From the NCBI GenBank assembly GCA_020725025.1, contig DYFV01000006.1:1-64000 (forward strand): DNA of 64,000 bases, read 5' to 3'. Below the pieces are notes generated by a model, which did not search any database, was not told where the DNA came from, and saw nothing but the letters and a program-made list of their open reading frames with translations. Every line of letters begins with the position of its first letter. The stretch's first letter is position 1. Shown one piece after another: positions 1-16,071 of this stretch. The stretch comes from Azoarcus sp. Its GTDB lineage: Bacteria > Pseudomonadota > Gammaproteobacteria > Burkholderiales > Rhodocyclaceae. Position numbers and translations under genes: made by a program.

Positions 1-1609
1 CATCAACATCGTCGACACCCCGGGCCACGCCGACTTCGGCGGCGAGGTCGAGCGGGTGCTCTCGATGGTCGACGGGGTGCTGCTGCTGGTGGACGCGGTG
101 GAAGGGCCGATGCCGCAGACCCGATTCGTGACCCGCAAGGCGCTCGCCCTCGGGCTCAAGCCCATCGTCGTCATCAACAAGATCGACCGTCCCGGCAGCC
201 GTCCGGACTGGGTCATCAACCACACCTTCGATCTCTTCGACAAGCTCGGCGCCACCGAGGAACAGCTCGACTTTCCGGTGGTGTACGCCTCGGCGCTCAA
301 CGGCTACGCCATGCTCGACGCGAGCCAGCCCGGCACCGACATGAAGCCGCTGTACGAGGCCATCCTCGAGCACGTGCCGCAGCCGGAAGTCGACGCCGAA
401 GGTCCGCTGCAGCTCCAGGTCTGCTCGCTCGACTACTCGACCTACATCGGCCAGCTCGGCATCGGCCGCATCAAGCGCGGCCGGATCCGTCCGAATCAGG
501 AAGTGACGGTAATGTACGGCGAGGAGAACCGCGGCAAGGCCCGCGTCGGTCAGGTGCTCACCTTCAAGGGGCTCGAGCGCAACCAGGCCGAGTCGGCCGA
601 GGCCGGCGACATCGTGCTGGTGTCGGGCATCGACCAGGTCAACATCGGCGTCACCCTGTGCGACCCGGAACACCTCGACGGCCTCAAGCCGATCGCGGTG
701 GACGAGCCCACCCTCACCATGAACTTCATGGTGAACTCCTCGCCGCTGGCCGGGCGCGAAGGCAAGTACGTGACCAGCCGCCAGATCCGCGAGCGTCTCG
801 AGAAGGAGCTGCTGAAGAACGTCGCCCTGCGCGTCGAATACACCAACGACTCCGACGTGTTCCTGGTCTCCGGCCGCGGCGAGCTGCATCTCACCATCCT
901 GCTGGAGAACATGCGCCGCGAAGGCTTCGAGCTGGCGGTGGGCCGCCCGCGCGTGGTGTTCAAGGACATCGACGGGGTGAAGTCCGAGCCGTACGAGCTG
1001 CTTACGGTGGACGTCGAGGAAGAGCACCAGGGCGGTGTGATGGAAGAGCTGGGCCGGCGCCGCGGCGAGCTGCAGGACATGCAGTCCGACGGCAAGGGAC
1101 GCACCCGCCTGGAGTACCGCATCCCGGCGCGCGGCCTGATCGGCTTCCAGGGCGAGTTCCTCACCCTGACCCGCGGCACCGGCCTCGCCAGCCACGTGTT
1201 CGACGATTACGGCCCGATGGCCGGCGCCATGAGCGAGCGGCGCAACGGCGTGCTGATCTCCCAGGACGACGGGCACGCAGTGGCCTACGCGCTGTGGAAG
1301 CTGCAGGATCGCGGCCGCATGTTCGTGAGCCACAACGACCCGGTGTACGAAGGCATGATCATCGGCATCCACACCCGCGACAACGACCTGGTGGTGAACC
1401 CGATCAAGGGCAAGCAGCTCACCAACGTGCGCGCGTCGGGTACCGACGAGGCGGTGCGCCTGGTGCCGCCGATCCAGCTCACCCTCGAATCGGCGATCGA
1501 GTTCATCGCCGACGACGAGCTGGTGGAGATCACGCCCAAGTCGATCCGCCTGCGCAAGCGCTACCTTTCCGAGAACGAGCGCAAGCGCGCCGCCAAGGCC
1601 GAGGGCTGA
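1..1609 (+). CDS. typA: Ribosome-associated GTPase TypA/BipA, 5' end cut off by the window
   Basis: TypA/BipA is a translational GTPase that binds the ribosome and helps 50S assembly and stress or cold adaptation. The reading frame is open from the first full codon (base 2), so the gene begins before the window. About 70 N-terminal residues, including the P-loop, are missing compared with the family's roughly 600 residues. The G3 motif [15 protein letters not shown] is at the very start and the G4 motif NKID follows about 45 residues later. The elongation-factor domain II and the family-typical [20 protein letters not shown] and RASGTDEAV regions are intact. The C-terminus [17 protein letters not shown] is characteristic. 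A strong terminator lies 21 nt after the stop. Identity is certain. Confidence 0.97.
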   Translation, partial: INIVDTPGHADFGGEVERVLSMVDGVLLLVDAVEGPMPQTRFVTRKALALGLKPIVVINKIDRPGSRPDWVINHTFDLFDKLGATEEQLDFPVVYASALNGYAMLDASQPGTDMKPLYEAILEHVPQPEVDAEGPLQLQVCSLDYSTYIGQLGIGRIKRGRIRPNQEVTVMYGEENRGKARVGQVLTFKGLERNQAESAEAGDIVLVSGIDQVNIGVTLCDPEHLDGLKPIAVDEPTLTMNFMVNSSPLAGREGKYVTSRQIRERLEKELLKNVALRVEYTNDSDVFLVSGRGELHLTILLENMRREGFELAVGRPRVVFKDIDGVKSEPYELLTVDVEEEHQGGVMEELGRRRGELQDMQSDGKGRTRLEYRIPARGLIGFQGEFLTLTRGTGLASHVFDDYGPMAGAMSERRNGVLISQDDGHAVAYALWKLQDRGRMFVSHNDPVYEGMIIGIHTRDNDLVVNPIKGKQLTNVRASGTDEAVRLVPPIQLTLESAIEFIADDELVEITPKSIRLRKRYLSENERKRAAKAEG

Positions 1610-1630
1610 GCGGCCTCGATCCGGAAAGGA

Positions 1631-1662
1631 AAAATGGCGCTGCAATTGCAGCGCCATTTTTT
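1631..1662. terminator. Bidirectional intrinsic terminator between typA and galU
   Basis: Bases 1631-1660 form a perfect 30-base palindrome whose arms read AAAATGGCGCTGCAA. A T-run follows on the plus strand, and the leading A-run gives a U-tract in minus-strand RNA. The element sits between the ends of two convergent genes and fits a shared rho-independent terminator. Confidence 0.88.
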
Positions 1663-1722
1663 CGCCTGCCTCTGCATCCGGGCGCCCCGGATGAAGGCGG
1701 CCGGCAGGTGGGACGTCGGTTA

Positions 1723-2607
1723 TCAGCTGCTCAGACCCTGACGCTCGGCCAGGTAGGCGGCGAACTCCTCACCCACCTCCGGGTGGCGCAGGCCCAGCTC
1801 CACGGTCGCCTTCAGATAGCCCAGCTTGGAACCGCAGTCGTAGCGCACGCCCTTGAACTGGTAGGAGAGCACCGCCTCCTCCTTGAGCAGGGTCGCGATC
1901 GCGTCGGTGAGCTGCAGCTCGCCGCCCGCGCCCGGCGTGAGGGCACGGATATGATCGAAGATGGCCGGGGTGAGGATGTAGCGGCCGACCACCGCCTGGG
2001 TGGTGGGCGCTTCCTCGGGCTTCGGCTTCTCGACGATACCGGTCACGCGCTGGACGTCGCCGTTCTGGCTCTCGGTGCTCACGATGCCGTACTGGCGGGT
2101 GTTCTCGCGCGGCACTTCCATGGTGCCGAGCACCGAGCAGCGGTTGTAATTGAACACCCCCACCATCTGCTTCATGATCGGCTCGGCGCCGTGGTTGTCG
2201 AGCAGGTCGTCGGCGAGGATCACCGCGAATGCCTCGTCGCTGATGACCGCCGAGGCGCACAGCACCGCGTGGCCTAGCCCCAGGGCTTCGGCCTGGCGGA
2301 TGTAGATGCAGTTCACGCCCTTGGGCACGGTCTTCTGCACCAGCTCCAGGAGCTCCTTCTTGCCACGCGCTTCGAGCTCGGTCTCGAGCTCGTAGGCCTT
2401 GTCGAAATGGTCCTCGATGGAGCGCTTGGTGCGGCCGGTGATGAAGATCATGTCGGTGATGCCGGCGGCCACCGCCTCCTCCACCGCGTACTGGATCAGC
2501 GGCTTGTCGACGATGGGCAGCATCTCCTTCGGGCTCGCCTTCGTGGCGGGCAGGAAGCGGGTGCCCATGCCTGCGACGGGGAAGACGGCTTTGGTAACTC
2601 GTTTCAT
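1723..2607 (-). CDS. galU: UTP-glucose-1-phosphate uridylyltransferase GalU
   Basis: GalU makes UDP-glucose from UTP and glucose-1-phosphate for exopolysaccharide, LPS and sugar-nucleotide pathways in the cytoplasm. The N-terminal nucleotidyltransferase signature [18 protein letters not shown] is complete. Other family blocks follow ([36 protein letters not shown] and a terminal [12 protein letters not shown]). I start the gene at the ATG at 2607 because AGGGAG lies nine bases upstream and family members begin [10 protein letters not shown]-like. A longer frame to 2643 exists but has no support. The resulting 294 residues match the usual length. It is the last gene of the smc-zipA-ligA-galU transcript, 32 nt after the ligA stop. 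Confidence 0.96.
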   Translation of the reverse strand: MKRVTKAVFPVAGMGTRFLPATKASPKEMLPIVDKPLIQYAVEEAVAAGITDMIFITGRTKRSIEDHFDKAYELETELEARGKKELLELVQKTVPKGVNCIYIRQAEALGLGHAVLCASAVISDEAFAVILADDLLDNHGAEPIMKQMVGVFNYNRCSVLGTMEVPRENTRQYGIVSTESQNGDVQRVTGIVEKPKPEEAPTTQAVVGRYILTPAIFDHIRALTPGAGGELQLTDAIATLLKEEAVLSYQFKGVRYDCGSKLGYLKATVELGLRHPEVGEEFAAYLAERQGLSS

Positions 2608-2639
2608 TCGGTATTTCTCCCTTCTTCTGGTGTCCTTGT

Positions 2640-5782
<3,143 letters not shown>

Positions 5783-5870
5783 CTTCCTTCCCGTCGTGAA
5801 GCCGTCGCCCTCCGCGGCCGCTGGCTTCGCCACAAAATCGAACGGAACCTTCGGGTTCCGCGAAAAGCTC

Positions 5871-8800
5871 TCAGGCCGCTGCCGGCTCGGCGAGCCGCAG
5901 CGCCTCCTCGATATCCACTTCCACCACCCGCGAGACCCCCTGCTCCTGCATCGTCACGCCCACCAGCTGCTGCCCGATCTCCATGGTGATCTTGCTGTGG
6001 CTGATGAAAACGAACTGGGTCTGCGCCGACATTCGCTTGACCATCTGACAGTACCGCTCGGTGTTCGTATCGTCCAGCGGCGCATCCACCTCGTCAAGCA
6101 TGCAGAATGGCGCCGGATTGAGCTGAAACATCGCGAAAACGAGCGCGATGGCGGTGAGCGCCTTCTCCCCGCCCGACAGCAGATGTATGGAGCTGTTCTT
6201 CTTGCCGGGCGGCTGGGCCACGATCTGGATTCCGGCATCCAGGATCTCCTCGCCGGTCAGCACCAGGCGCGCCTGTCCGCCTCCGAAAAGCTGCGGGAAG
6301 AGCGTGCCGAAATGCTGGTTGACCGTGTTGTAGGTCTCCTGCAGTTGCTCCCGCGTCTCGCGGTCGATGCGCCGGATGGCGTCCTCGAGCGTGCCGATCG
6401 CCTCGGTGAGGTCTTCGTACTGCGCGTCGAGATAGCCCTTGCGCTCCTGGGCGCTGGTGAGCTCGTCGAGGGCGGCGAGGTTCACCTGCCCGAGCTCGGC
6501 GATCTCCCGCGCCAGCCGCGCCACCTCGCGCTGCAGGGACGTTTCCCGAAGCTCCGGCTTGAGCAGCGGCGCGAGCGCCGCCTCGTCGGCCTGTGCCTCG
6601 GTCAGCCGTTCCTCGTACTGGGCGACGGCAAGCTCGGACGCTTGCACGGCCAGACGCAGCTCGGCCACCCGGGCCCGGGCCGGGGCGGCGGCCTGCTCGG
6701 TGCTCAGGCGCAGCTCCTCGGTCGTCTTGAGCTGAGCCGCGGCCTCTTCCAGGGCATCGCGCCGCCCGGCGAGCGCCGCCTCGCGGCGCTGGCGCAAGGC
6801 CAGCGCTTCCTGCAGCGCGTCGCTGCTGCGGCCGCTGTCGGTCGCTTCCAGCTCCTGTGAGCGGGCGGCCGTCTCGGCGGCGATGCGCTCGCGCTGCTCG
6901 GCCGCGAGCTGCAGGTTCTTTGCGATGTCGTCCAGCTTGCCGGCGCACTCCCGCTCGGAGAAGCGTGCCTCCTGCAGCTCGCGGGCGGTGGCCTGCTCCA
7001 GCGCACGCGTCTCGCGCAGCACGTTGTCCCGCTCGGCGAGGACCTCCATCGCGCCCTCCAGCCGCTCGCGCTGCAGCTCCGCGAGCTCGGCGTAGCGCGC
7101 CTGCTCGAGCTCGGCGCGGGCGAGGTGCTCGCGCTCGGTCGATTCGAGATGCACCAGGTCGGCGAGGTCGTGATCCAACTGGGCGCGCCGCTCGTCCGCG
7201 CGCTGGCGCGCCTGGGTGAGCTTGAGGAGCTCGACCTGCTCCGCGTGCAGCTGCTGCTGGCTCGCCTGCAACTCGCGGCGCAGGCCGTTGGTGCGCTCCT
7301 GCAGCTCGGAGGCGGCCGCCTCGGCGGCCAGCAGCGCGTCGTGGGCCTGCCGTGCCTCCTCCTCGAGCGCCTGCTGCTGCTCGGCCAGCGCGTCGATCTC
7401 CCGCTGGCGCTCGATGACGCCGTGGGTGCGGCTGTCGGCGACGAAATGGACCAGCGCATGCCGGGTAAGGATCTGGCCGCGGGGATTCACCAGGCACACG
7501 CCCGGGGCGAGCTCGGCGCGGCGCTCGAGCCAGGGCTCCAGCGCCTCGACGGCGTAGCAGCCGCGCAACCAGTCGCGCACGGCCGGCCGCAGCGCGTCGG
7601 CCGCGAGGCTGACCCGCTCGAAGAGCGGCACGGCGCCTGCGGGGGCGACATGGGCCGTTTCTTCGTCGGCGCCCGGAGCCGGCAGCACGATGGCGCAGGC
7701 CGCGGGCGGCGCCTCGTCGAGGAGCGCCCGGGCCGCCTCGCCCACTTCGCCGGTGAGCGCCGCGAGGCGTTCGCGCAGCACCGCCTCGATGGCGAGCTCC
7801 CAGCCGGGCTCCACCCGCAGGGCGCGCCAGACCGGTTCCAGGGCGGCCAGCCCGTGGCGCTTCAGCCAGTCGCCGAGCTGTCCCTGGGACTGCATCTTCG
7901 CCTGCAGCTGCACCAGCGCGTCGCGGCGGGCGCGCAGCTCGGTGAGCCGGCGCTGCACCTGGCGCTCGTGATCCAGCGCGGCCTTCAACGCCGCCTGGGC
8001 ATCGGGCAGCCGCGACTGCAGCTCGGTGTATTCGTGCTGGGCGTGCTCGTGGGCCTCGGCGAGCGTCTCGACGCGGGCCTCGTGCACGGCCAGCGCCTGC
8101 TCGTCCGGGCCCTGGATGTTGTTCGCCTCGCCCTCCAGGCGCGCACGCCGCTGCTGGAGCGCGTCCAGCGCGCGGGCGGCGCTCGCCCGGTTGGCCTCCT
8201 CGACGCGCAGGTGCTGCTCGGTCTGGGACAGCTCGCGGCGCGCGGCGGTCACGGTGGTATCCGCCGCCTGGCGGGCCGCCTCGGCCTCGGGCACGCGTTC
8301 GGCCACCTCGGCGTGGCGCGCCTCGGCCTGCTCGGCGCGCATGGCGGCGTTGTCGAGCAGGCCGCTCCAGCGCTCCCGGTCGGCCTGGAGCGCGGTCTCG
8401 CGCGCCGACCAGTGGGCCTCGTCGGCGGCGAGCTGGGCGAGCCGGGCTTCCAGGCGCTGGCGGGCGTCGGCCAGGTGGCGCAGCTCGGCTTCGAGGCGGC
8501 TCACCTCGGCCGACACGGCGAAGAGCTCGCTCTGGGCGGCGTGGGTGGCTTCGGAGGCGGCGAAATGCGCCTCCCGCGCCGCCTCGACGGCGCTCTCGAG
8601 CTCCTGCAGGCGGGCGCTGTCCGACTCCATGCGTGCGGACAGCGCGTTGAGCTCGGCCGAAAGCCGGCCCTGCTCGGCGCGCGCCTCGTTGCGCTTCAGC
8701 AGCCACAGGAGCTGCTGGCGCTCGATGTGGGCGGCGTTGAGCGCCCGGTAGCGGGCGGCGACCTCCGCCTGCACCTCCAGGTGGCCGATGCGCTCGCCGA

Positions 8801-9401
8801 GCTCGGCGCGGATGTCGTCCAGCCGCGCCAGGTTGTCCCGCGCGTCGGCGAGGCGTCCCTCGGTCTCCCGTCGCCGCTCGCGGTACTTGGTCACGCCCGC
8901 CGCCTCCTCCAGGAAGCCGCGGACCTCCTCGGGGCGCGCCTCGATGATGCGCGAGATCATGCCCTGCTCGATGATCGCGTAGGCGCGCGGACCCAGGCCG
9001 GTGCCGAGGAAAAGGTCGATGACGTCCTTGCGCCGGACGTGGACGTTGTTGATGTAGTAGGTGGACTCGCCGCTGCGGTCGAGCACGCGCTTGACCGCGA
9101 TCTCGGCGTAGCGCGACCACTGGCCGGCGGCGCGCCCCTCGGCGTTGTCGAAGACGAGCTCCACGCTCGCCCGCGACACGGGCTTGCGCGTCGTCGAGCC
9201 GTTGAAGATCACGTCCTGCATCGACTCGCCGCGCAGCGCCGAGGCCCGCGTCTCGCCGAGCACCCAGCGCACCGCGTCGATGATGTTCGACTTGCCGCAG
9301 CCGTTGGGGCCCACCACGCCCACAAGGTTGCCCGGCGTGAGCACCGTGGTGGGATCGACAAAGGTCTTGAAACCGGCGAGTTTGAGCTTGGAAAGGCGCA
9401 C
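5871..9401 (-). CDS. smc: Chromosome segregation SMC ATPase
   Basis: SMC is the ATPase core of the bacterial condensin that organises and segregates the chromosome. The N-terminal head has the Walker A motif GPNGCGKSN. Long coiled coils, dense in E, A, R, L and Q, flank a hinge in the middle third (around QGQLGDWLKRHGLAALEPVW). The C-terminal head has the signature LSGGEKALTAIAL and Walker B CMLDEVDAPLDD. I prefer the GTG at 9401, giving RLSKLKLAGFKTFVDPT as in the family and 1176 residues. Upstream in-frame starts at 9440 and 9515 add a low-complexity tail and none has a clear ribosome site. It is the first gene of the smc-zipA-ligA-galU operon, divergent from dapC. Confidence 0.96.
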   Translation of the reverse strand: MRLSKLKLAGFKTFVDPTTVLTPGNLVGVVGPNGCGKSNIIDAVRWVLGETRASALRGESMQDVIFNGSTTRKPVSRASVELVFDNAEGRAAGQWSRYAEIAVKRVLDRSGESTYYINNVHVRRKDVIDLFLGTGLGPRAYAIIEQGMISRIIEARPEEVRGFLEEAAGVTKYRERRRETEGRLADARDNLARLDDIRAELGERIGHLEVQAEVAARYRALNAAHIERQQLLWLLKRNEARAEQGRLSAELNALSARMESDSARLQELESAVEAAREAHFAASEATHAAQSELFAVSAEVSRLEAELRHLADARQRLEARLAQLAADEAHWSARETALQADRERWSGLLDNAAMRAEQAEARHAEVAERVPEAEAARQAADTTVTAARRELSQTEQHLRVEEANRASAARALDALQQRRARLEGEANNIQGPDEQALAVHEARVETLAEAHEHAQHEYTELQSRLPDAQAALKAALDHERQVQRRLTELRARRDALVQLQAKMQSQGQLGDWLKRHGLAALEPVWRALRVEPGWELAIEAVLRERLAALTGEVGEAARALLDEAPPAACAIVLPAPGADEETAHVAPAGAVPLFERVSLAADALRPAVRDWLRGCYAVEALEPWLERRAELAPGVCLVNPRGQILTRHALVHFVADSRTHGVIERQREIDALAEQQQALEEEARQAHDALLAAEAAASELQERTNGLRRELQASQQQLHAEQVELLKLTQARQRADERRAQLDHDLADLVHLESTEREHLARAELEQARYAELAELQRERLEGAMEVLAERDNVLRETRALEQATARELQEARFSERECAGKLDDIAKNLQLAAEQRERIAAETAARSQELEATDSGRSSDALQEALALRQRREAALAGRRDALEEAAAQLKTTEELRLSTEQAAAPARARVAELRLAVQASELAVAQYEERLTEAQADEAALAPLLKPELRETSLQREVARLAREIAELGQVNLAALDELTSAQERKGYLDAQYEDLTEAIGTLEDAIRRIDRETREQLQETYNTVNQHFGTLFPQLFGGGQARLVLTGEEILDAGIQIVAQPPGKKNSSIHLLSGGEKALTAIALVFAMFQLNPAPFCMLDEVDAPLDDTNTERYCQMVKRMSAQTQFVFISHSKITMEIGQQLVGVTMQEQGVSRVVEVDIEEALRLAEPAAA

Positions 9402-9540
9402 GTCGTGTCGGGCTGGTTTCTGGGCTGCTGCGGGTGGCATTGCCGTCGGAGCCGGCCGGCAGGCTCCCGCGGCGCGCCATGATACCATCTCCCGCCCGAC
9501 GGCCTGCGTGGCCACCCTGATCCTGCATACCCGATCCGCC

Positions 9541-10734
9541 GTGAATCCCTACCTGCAACGACTGCATCCCTACCCGTTCGCCAAGCTGCGCGCGCTCCTC
9601 GCCGGTGTGACCCCGCCCGCCGGGCTCGCCCCGATCCGGCTGTCCATCGGCGAGCCCCAGCATCCGACCCCGGCTTTCGTCCGTGAGGCCCTGATGGCCG
9701 GACTCGACGGGCTGGCGGTCTATCCGACCACCCAGGGCGGCGAACCCCTGCGCCGCGCGATCGCCGGCTGGCTCGAGCGGCGCTATGGCCTTCCCGCGGT
9801 CGATCCCGCCACCCAGGTGCTGCCGGTGAACGGCTCGCGGGAGGCACTGTTCGCCTTCGCCCAGTGCGTGGTGGACGGCACCCGGCCGGGCGCCAAGGTG
9901 CTCTGCCCGAATCCCTTCTATCAGATCTATGAAGGCGCGGCGCTGCTCGCCGGGGCCACCCCGGTCTTCCTCAACAACCTGCCCGAGAACCGCTTCGGCT
10001 CGGACTTCGCGGCGGTCCCGGAGTCGGTGTGGCGCGACGTGCAGCTCGTCTTCGTGTGCTCGCCGGGCAACCCGACCGGGCGCGTGCTCTCCCTCGACGA
10101 GTGGAAGGCGCTCTTCGCGCTGTCCGACCGCCACGGCTTCGTGATCGCCGCGGACGAGTGCTACTCGGAGATCTACTTCGACGACGAGGCGAAGCCCGTC
10201 GGGGCGCTCGAAGCCGCGCACGCCCTGGGGCGCGGCGACTTCCGCAACATCGTGGTCTTCTCCAGCCTCTCCAAGCGCTCGAACGTCCCCGGCATGCGCT
10301 CGGGCTTCGTGGCGGGCGACGCGGCGATCCTGGAGTCTTTCCTCCTCTACCGCACCTACCACGGCTGCGCGATGAGCCCGTCGGTGCAGGCTGCCTCGGT
10401 CGCGGCCTGGAACGACGAGGCCCACGTGGTGGAGAACCGCCGCCTCTATCGCGAGAAATTCGCCAAGGTCGCGCCCATCCTCGCGCCCCATCTCGGGGTC
10501 GAGCTGCCCGACGCCGGCTTCTACCTGTGGGCGCGTACGCCGATTTCCGACACGGACTTCGCCCGCCGGCTGCTCGCTGAATATAATGTCACGGTCCTGC
10601 CCGGCAGCTTCCTCGCCCGCGAGGCGGACGGCGTCAATCCGGGCGCCGGATTCGTGCGCATCGCCCTCGTGGCCGAAACGGCCGAATGCGTGGAGGCGGC
10701 CGAGCGAATCGCCGCCTTCTGCCGGTCACTCTGA
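9541..10734 (+). CDS. dapC: Succinyldiaminopimelate transaminase DapC
   Basis: DapC is a PLP-dependent class I/II aminotransferase that converts N-succinyl-2-amino-6-ketopimelate to N-succinyl-L,L-diaminopimelate in lysine and peptidoglycan precursor synthesis. The GTG start at 9541 gives MNPYLQRLHPYPFAKLRALL, the usual N-terminus, and 397 residues. The PLP lysine is K245 in SSLSKRSNVPGMRSGF. CSPGNPTGRVL and ADECYSEIY are the expected PLP-binding blocks. It is directly followed by dapD (27 nt), and dapE lies two genes on, so the succinylase branch is grouped here. ArgD-like enzymes can share the activity, but the DapC-type N-terminus and context favour DapC. Confidence 0.93.
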   Translation: MNPYLQRLHPYPFAKLRALLAGVTPPAGLAPIRLSIGEPQHPTPAFVREALMAGLDGLAVYPTTQGGEPLRRAIAGWLERRYGLPAVDPATQVLPVNGSREALFAFAQCVVDGTRPGAKVLCPNPFYQIYEGAALLAGATPVFLNNLPENRFGSDFAAVPESVWRDVQLVFVCSPGNPTGRVLSLDEWKALFALSDRHGFVIAADECYSEIYFDDEAKPVGALEAAHALGRGDFRNIVVFSSLSKRSNVPGMRSGFVAGDAAILESFLLYRTYHGCAMSPSVQAASVAAWNDEAHVVENRRLYREKFAKVAPILAPHLGVELPDAGFYLWARTPISDTDFARRLLAEYNVTVLPGSFLAREADGVNPGAGFVRIALVAETAECVEAAERIAAFCRSL

Positions 10735-10761
10735 CAATCTCTCAATAAACGGACCCACCCC

Positions 10762-11583
<822 letters not shown>

Positions 11584-11657
11584 GCGCTTGAACCACCCCG
11601 GCCGGGCATGGGCGTCCGGCCGGAACTTGCGCAGCCCGGTTCCGGAGGACCGCCGCG

Positions 11658-14014
<2,357 letters not shown>

Positions 14015-14021
14015 GTCCGAC

Positions 14022-14960
14022 ATGACCGACCATCACGACGAACACGACCACGAGCACGAATTCGGCCCCCTCGCCGAGCTGGTCACCCTGCGGGACTGGC
14101 TGCGCTACGCGGTGACCCGCTTCAACCGCGCCGGGCTCTTCTTCGGGCACGGCTGCAGCGACGCCTACGACGAGGCGGTGTGGCTGCTGCTGCATACGCT
14201 GGCGCTCCCGCTGAACCGCCTGGAGCCCTTCCTCGACGCCTGCATCCCGGCCGAGGAGCGCGAGGTGCTGTACGAGGTGATCGAGCGGCGGGTGAACGAG
14301 CGGCTTCCCGCCGCCTACATCACCGGCGAGGCCTGGCTGGGCGACTTCCGCTTCAAGGTCGACCCGCGGGTGATCGTGCCGCGCTCCTACTTCGCCGAGC
14401 TCCTCGAGGACGGCCTGTCCCCCTGGGTCGAGTCGCCGGAACTGGTGGAGAGCGCGCTCGACATGTGCACCGGCTCGGGCTGCCTGGCGATCCTGATGGC
14501 CCATGCCTTCCCCAGCGCGCAGGTGGTGGGCGTCGACCTGTCGCCCGACGCGCTGGAGGTGGCACAGGCGAACGTCGCCGACTATCACCTCGAAGACCGC
14601 GTCGAACTGGTGCAGAGCGACGTCTTCGACGGGCTGGCCGGGCGCCGCTTCGACCTCATCCTGAGCAATCCGCCCTACGTGACCGCCGAGGCCATGGAGG
14701 CGCTGCCGCCCGAGTACCTGCACGAGCCGCGCATGGCGCTCGCTGCGGGCGACGACGGCCTGGACGTGGTGCGCAGGCTCATCGCCGAGGCGCGGGAATA
14801 CCTCAATCCGGGTGGCGTACTTGCCGTGGAAGTCGGGCATAATCGCCACATCGTCGAGGACGCCTTCCCCGACCTGCCTTTCGTGTGGCTCTCCGCAGAA
14901 GGCGGCGAGGACGCGGTGTTCGTGCTCCGTGCCGAGGATCTACCCGGAACACCGGACTGA
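14022..14960 (+). CDS. prmB: Ribosomal protein uL3 glutamine N5-methyltransferase PrmB
   Basis: PrmB methylates a glutamine of ribosomal protein uL3 (L3) using S-adenosylmethionine. It has the class I methyltransferase glycine-rich motif DMCTGSGCLAILMA (residues 148-160) and the substrate-glutamine motif NPPY (216-219). The N-terminal helical domain includes VTRFNRAGLFFGHGCSDAYDEAVWL, which separates PrmB from PrmC/HemK. The first 13 residues are rich in His, Asp and Glu (DHHDEHDHEHEF), an unusual tail of unknown meaning. It sits 7 nt after dapE. Confidence 0.93.
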   Translation: MTDHHDEHDHEHEFGPLAELVTLRDWLRYAVTRFNRAGLFFGHGCSDAYDEAVWLLLHTLALPLNRLEPFLDACIPAEEREVLYEVIERRVNERLPAAYITGEAWLGDFRFKVDPRVIVPRSYFAELLEDGLSPWVESPELVESALDMCTGSGCLAILMAHAFPSAQVVGVDLSPDALEVAQANVADYHLEDRVELVQSDVFDGLAGRRFDLILSNPPYVTAEAMEALPPEYLHEPRMALAAGDDGLDVVRRLIAEAREYLNPGGVLAVEVGHNRHIVEDAFPDLPFVWLSAEGGEDAVFVLRAEDLPGTPD

Positions 14961-14984
14961 CGATCCCTTCCCCCTGGAGCTTTC

Positions 14985-15449
14985 ATGCCGAGTGATCGCC
15001 CGATCCTGCTCATCGAGGACAATCCCGACGATGAAGCGCTGACGCTGCGCGCGTTCAGCAAGAACAAGATCTCGAATCCCGTGGTGGTGGCGCGCGACGG
15101 CGTGGAGGCGGTCAGCTACCTCTTCGGCTCGGGCGAGCACCAGGGACGGGACCTCTCGACCATGCCGGCGCTGATCCTGCTGGACCTTAAGCTGCCGCGC
15201 ATCGACGGCCTGGAGGTGCTGCGGCGCATCCGGGCGGACGAACACACTTGCCTGCTCCCGGTAGTGGTGCTCACCACTTCGCGGGAGATGCAGGACGTGC
15301 AGCAGGCCTACCGGCTCGGCGCCAACAGCTACATCCGCAAACCGGTCGATTTCGAGCACTTCATCGAGGCGGTCGGGCGCCTCGGCGTGTACTGGCTGTC
15401 GCTCAACGAGGCGGCCGTGGCGGAAGGGAACGGCAACGGGCGGCATTGA
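14985..15449 (+). CDS. Single-domain response regulator (Rcp1-like receiver)
   Basis: A 154-residue protein made only of a phosphoreceiver domain. The acidic pair E11/D12 (LLIEDNPDDEAL), phosphoacceptor D67 (LILLDLKLPRIDG), T97 (VVVLTTS) and K119 (SYIRKPVDF) are all present. There is no output domain, so it probably relays phosphate or acts by protein contact. The ED-NPDDEALTLRAF N-terminus and the insertion before the phosphoacceptor resemble receivers paired with phytochrome-like or hybrid kinases. No kinase is nearby. GGAG is six bases before the ATG. It is 24 nt after prmB and may be the last gene of the dapC-to-prmB transcript. Confidence 0.88.
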   Translation: MPSDRPILLIEDNPDDEALTLRAFSKNKISNPVVVARDGVEAVSYLFGSGEHQGRDLSTMPALILLDLKLPRIDGLEVLRRIRADEHTCLLPVVVLTTSREMQDVQQAYRLGANSYIRKPVDFEHFIEAVGRLGVYWLSLNEAAVAEGNGNGRH

Positions 15450-15465
15450 GCCGGCCGAGAGTCTG

Positions 15466-15573
15466 CCCCGGATTCCGCCCGGCCTCCATCCGGGCCACCG
15501 ATCCGGCAGGGGCGGAGTCGTGGCCCCGGGTGAAGGACCCTGGCCCGGGTGGATCCGAAGACGGAATCCTGGG
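15466..15573. repeat. Inverted pair of REP-like elements (BIME-like)
   Basis: Two imperfect copies of about 32 bases lie head to head at 15466-15497 (core GGATTCCGCCC...CATCCGGG) and 15541-15573 (the same in reverse complement). The pair sits between convergent genes. A related pair occurs at 60472-60567. The core resembles widespread proteobacterial repeats of the type CCCGGATTCCGC...CATCCGGGC. Confidence 0.6.
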
Positions 15574-15581
15574 TGTCGGGG

Positions 15582-16070
15582 TCAGAGCAGCGCCTCGATG
15601 GCGGCCGCGGTCTCTTCGGGCTTGGTATTCGGCGCAAAACGCTTCACCACCCTGCCCTCGCGGTCGACCAGGAACTTGGTGAAGTTCCACTTGACGACCT
15701 CGGTGCCCAGGATGCCGGGCGCCACCGACGTCAGGTGGCGAAAGAGCGGATGGGCGTTCGGGCCCTTGACGTCGATCTTCTCGGCGATCGGGAAGCTCAC
15801 CCCGTAGTTCTTCGTACAGAAGGCCGCGATCTCGTCCGGCCCGCCCGGCTCCTGGCCGCCGAACTGGTTGCACGGAAAGCCGATCACCGAGAAGCCGCGC
15901 GGCCCATAGCGCTCCTGGAGCGCCTGCAGGCCGGCGTACTGCGGGGTGAAGCCGCATTCGCTCGCGACATTCACCACCAGCAGGACCTTTCCGCGGAACT
16001 CCGAAAGGGGCATCGGCGAGCCGTCCAGCCGGCGCGCCTCGAAGTCGAAGACGGTGGCCGGCTCGCCCAC
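15582..16070 (-). CDS. Glutathione peroxidase-like thiol peroxidase (Cys type)
   Basis: This GPX-family enzyme reduces hydrogen and lipid peroxides, usually with thioredoxin or glutathione as electron donor. The peroxidatic residue is a cysteine, C39 in VNVASECGFTPQY, rather than selenocysteine. The partner motifs FPCNQFGGQEPG and WNFTKFLVD supply the catalytic Gln and Trp, and FCTKNYGVSFP matches the resolving-Cys region of bacterial thioredoxin-type members. The only suitable start is GTG at 16070, one base after the iscX stop, so the gene looks translationally coupled as the last gene of the isc operon. The length of 162 residues is normal. Confidence 0.93.
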   Translation of the reverse strand: MGEPATVFDFEARRLDGSPMPLSEFRGKVLLVVNVASECGFTPQYAGLQALQERYGPRGFSVIGFPCNQFGGQEPGGPDEIAAFCTKNYGVSFPIAEKIDVKGPNAHPLFRHLTSVAPGILGTEVVKWNFTKFLVDREGRVVKRFAPNTKPEETAAAIEALL

Positions 16071-16071
16071 C

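Noticed and set aside
1636-1649. GG-N8-TTGC match (GGCGCTGCAATTGC) on both strands
   Set aside because: It is part of the perfect terminator palindrome between two convergent genes and has no gene to drive. It shows that isolated hits occur by chance.
6094-10491. Very long open frame antisense to smc and running into the dapC region
   Set aside because: It is Arg/Gly/Ala-rich shadow coding caused by high GC; smc and dapC have clear motifs in their own frames.
11598-11623. Hairpin with two CCGGCCGG arms between dapD and pilU
   Set aside because: Stable stem but no T-run, and each arm is itself palindromic, so a terminator call is not supported.
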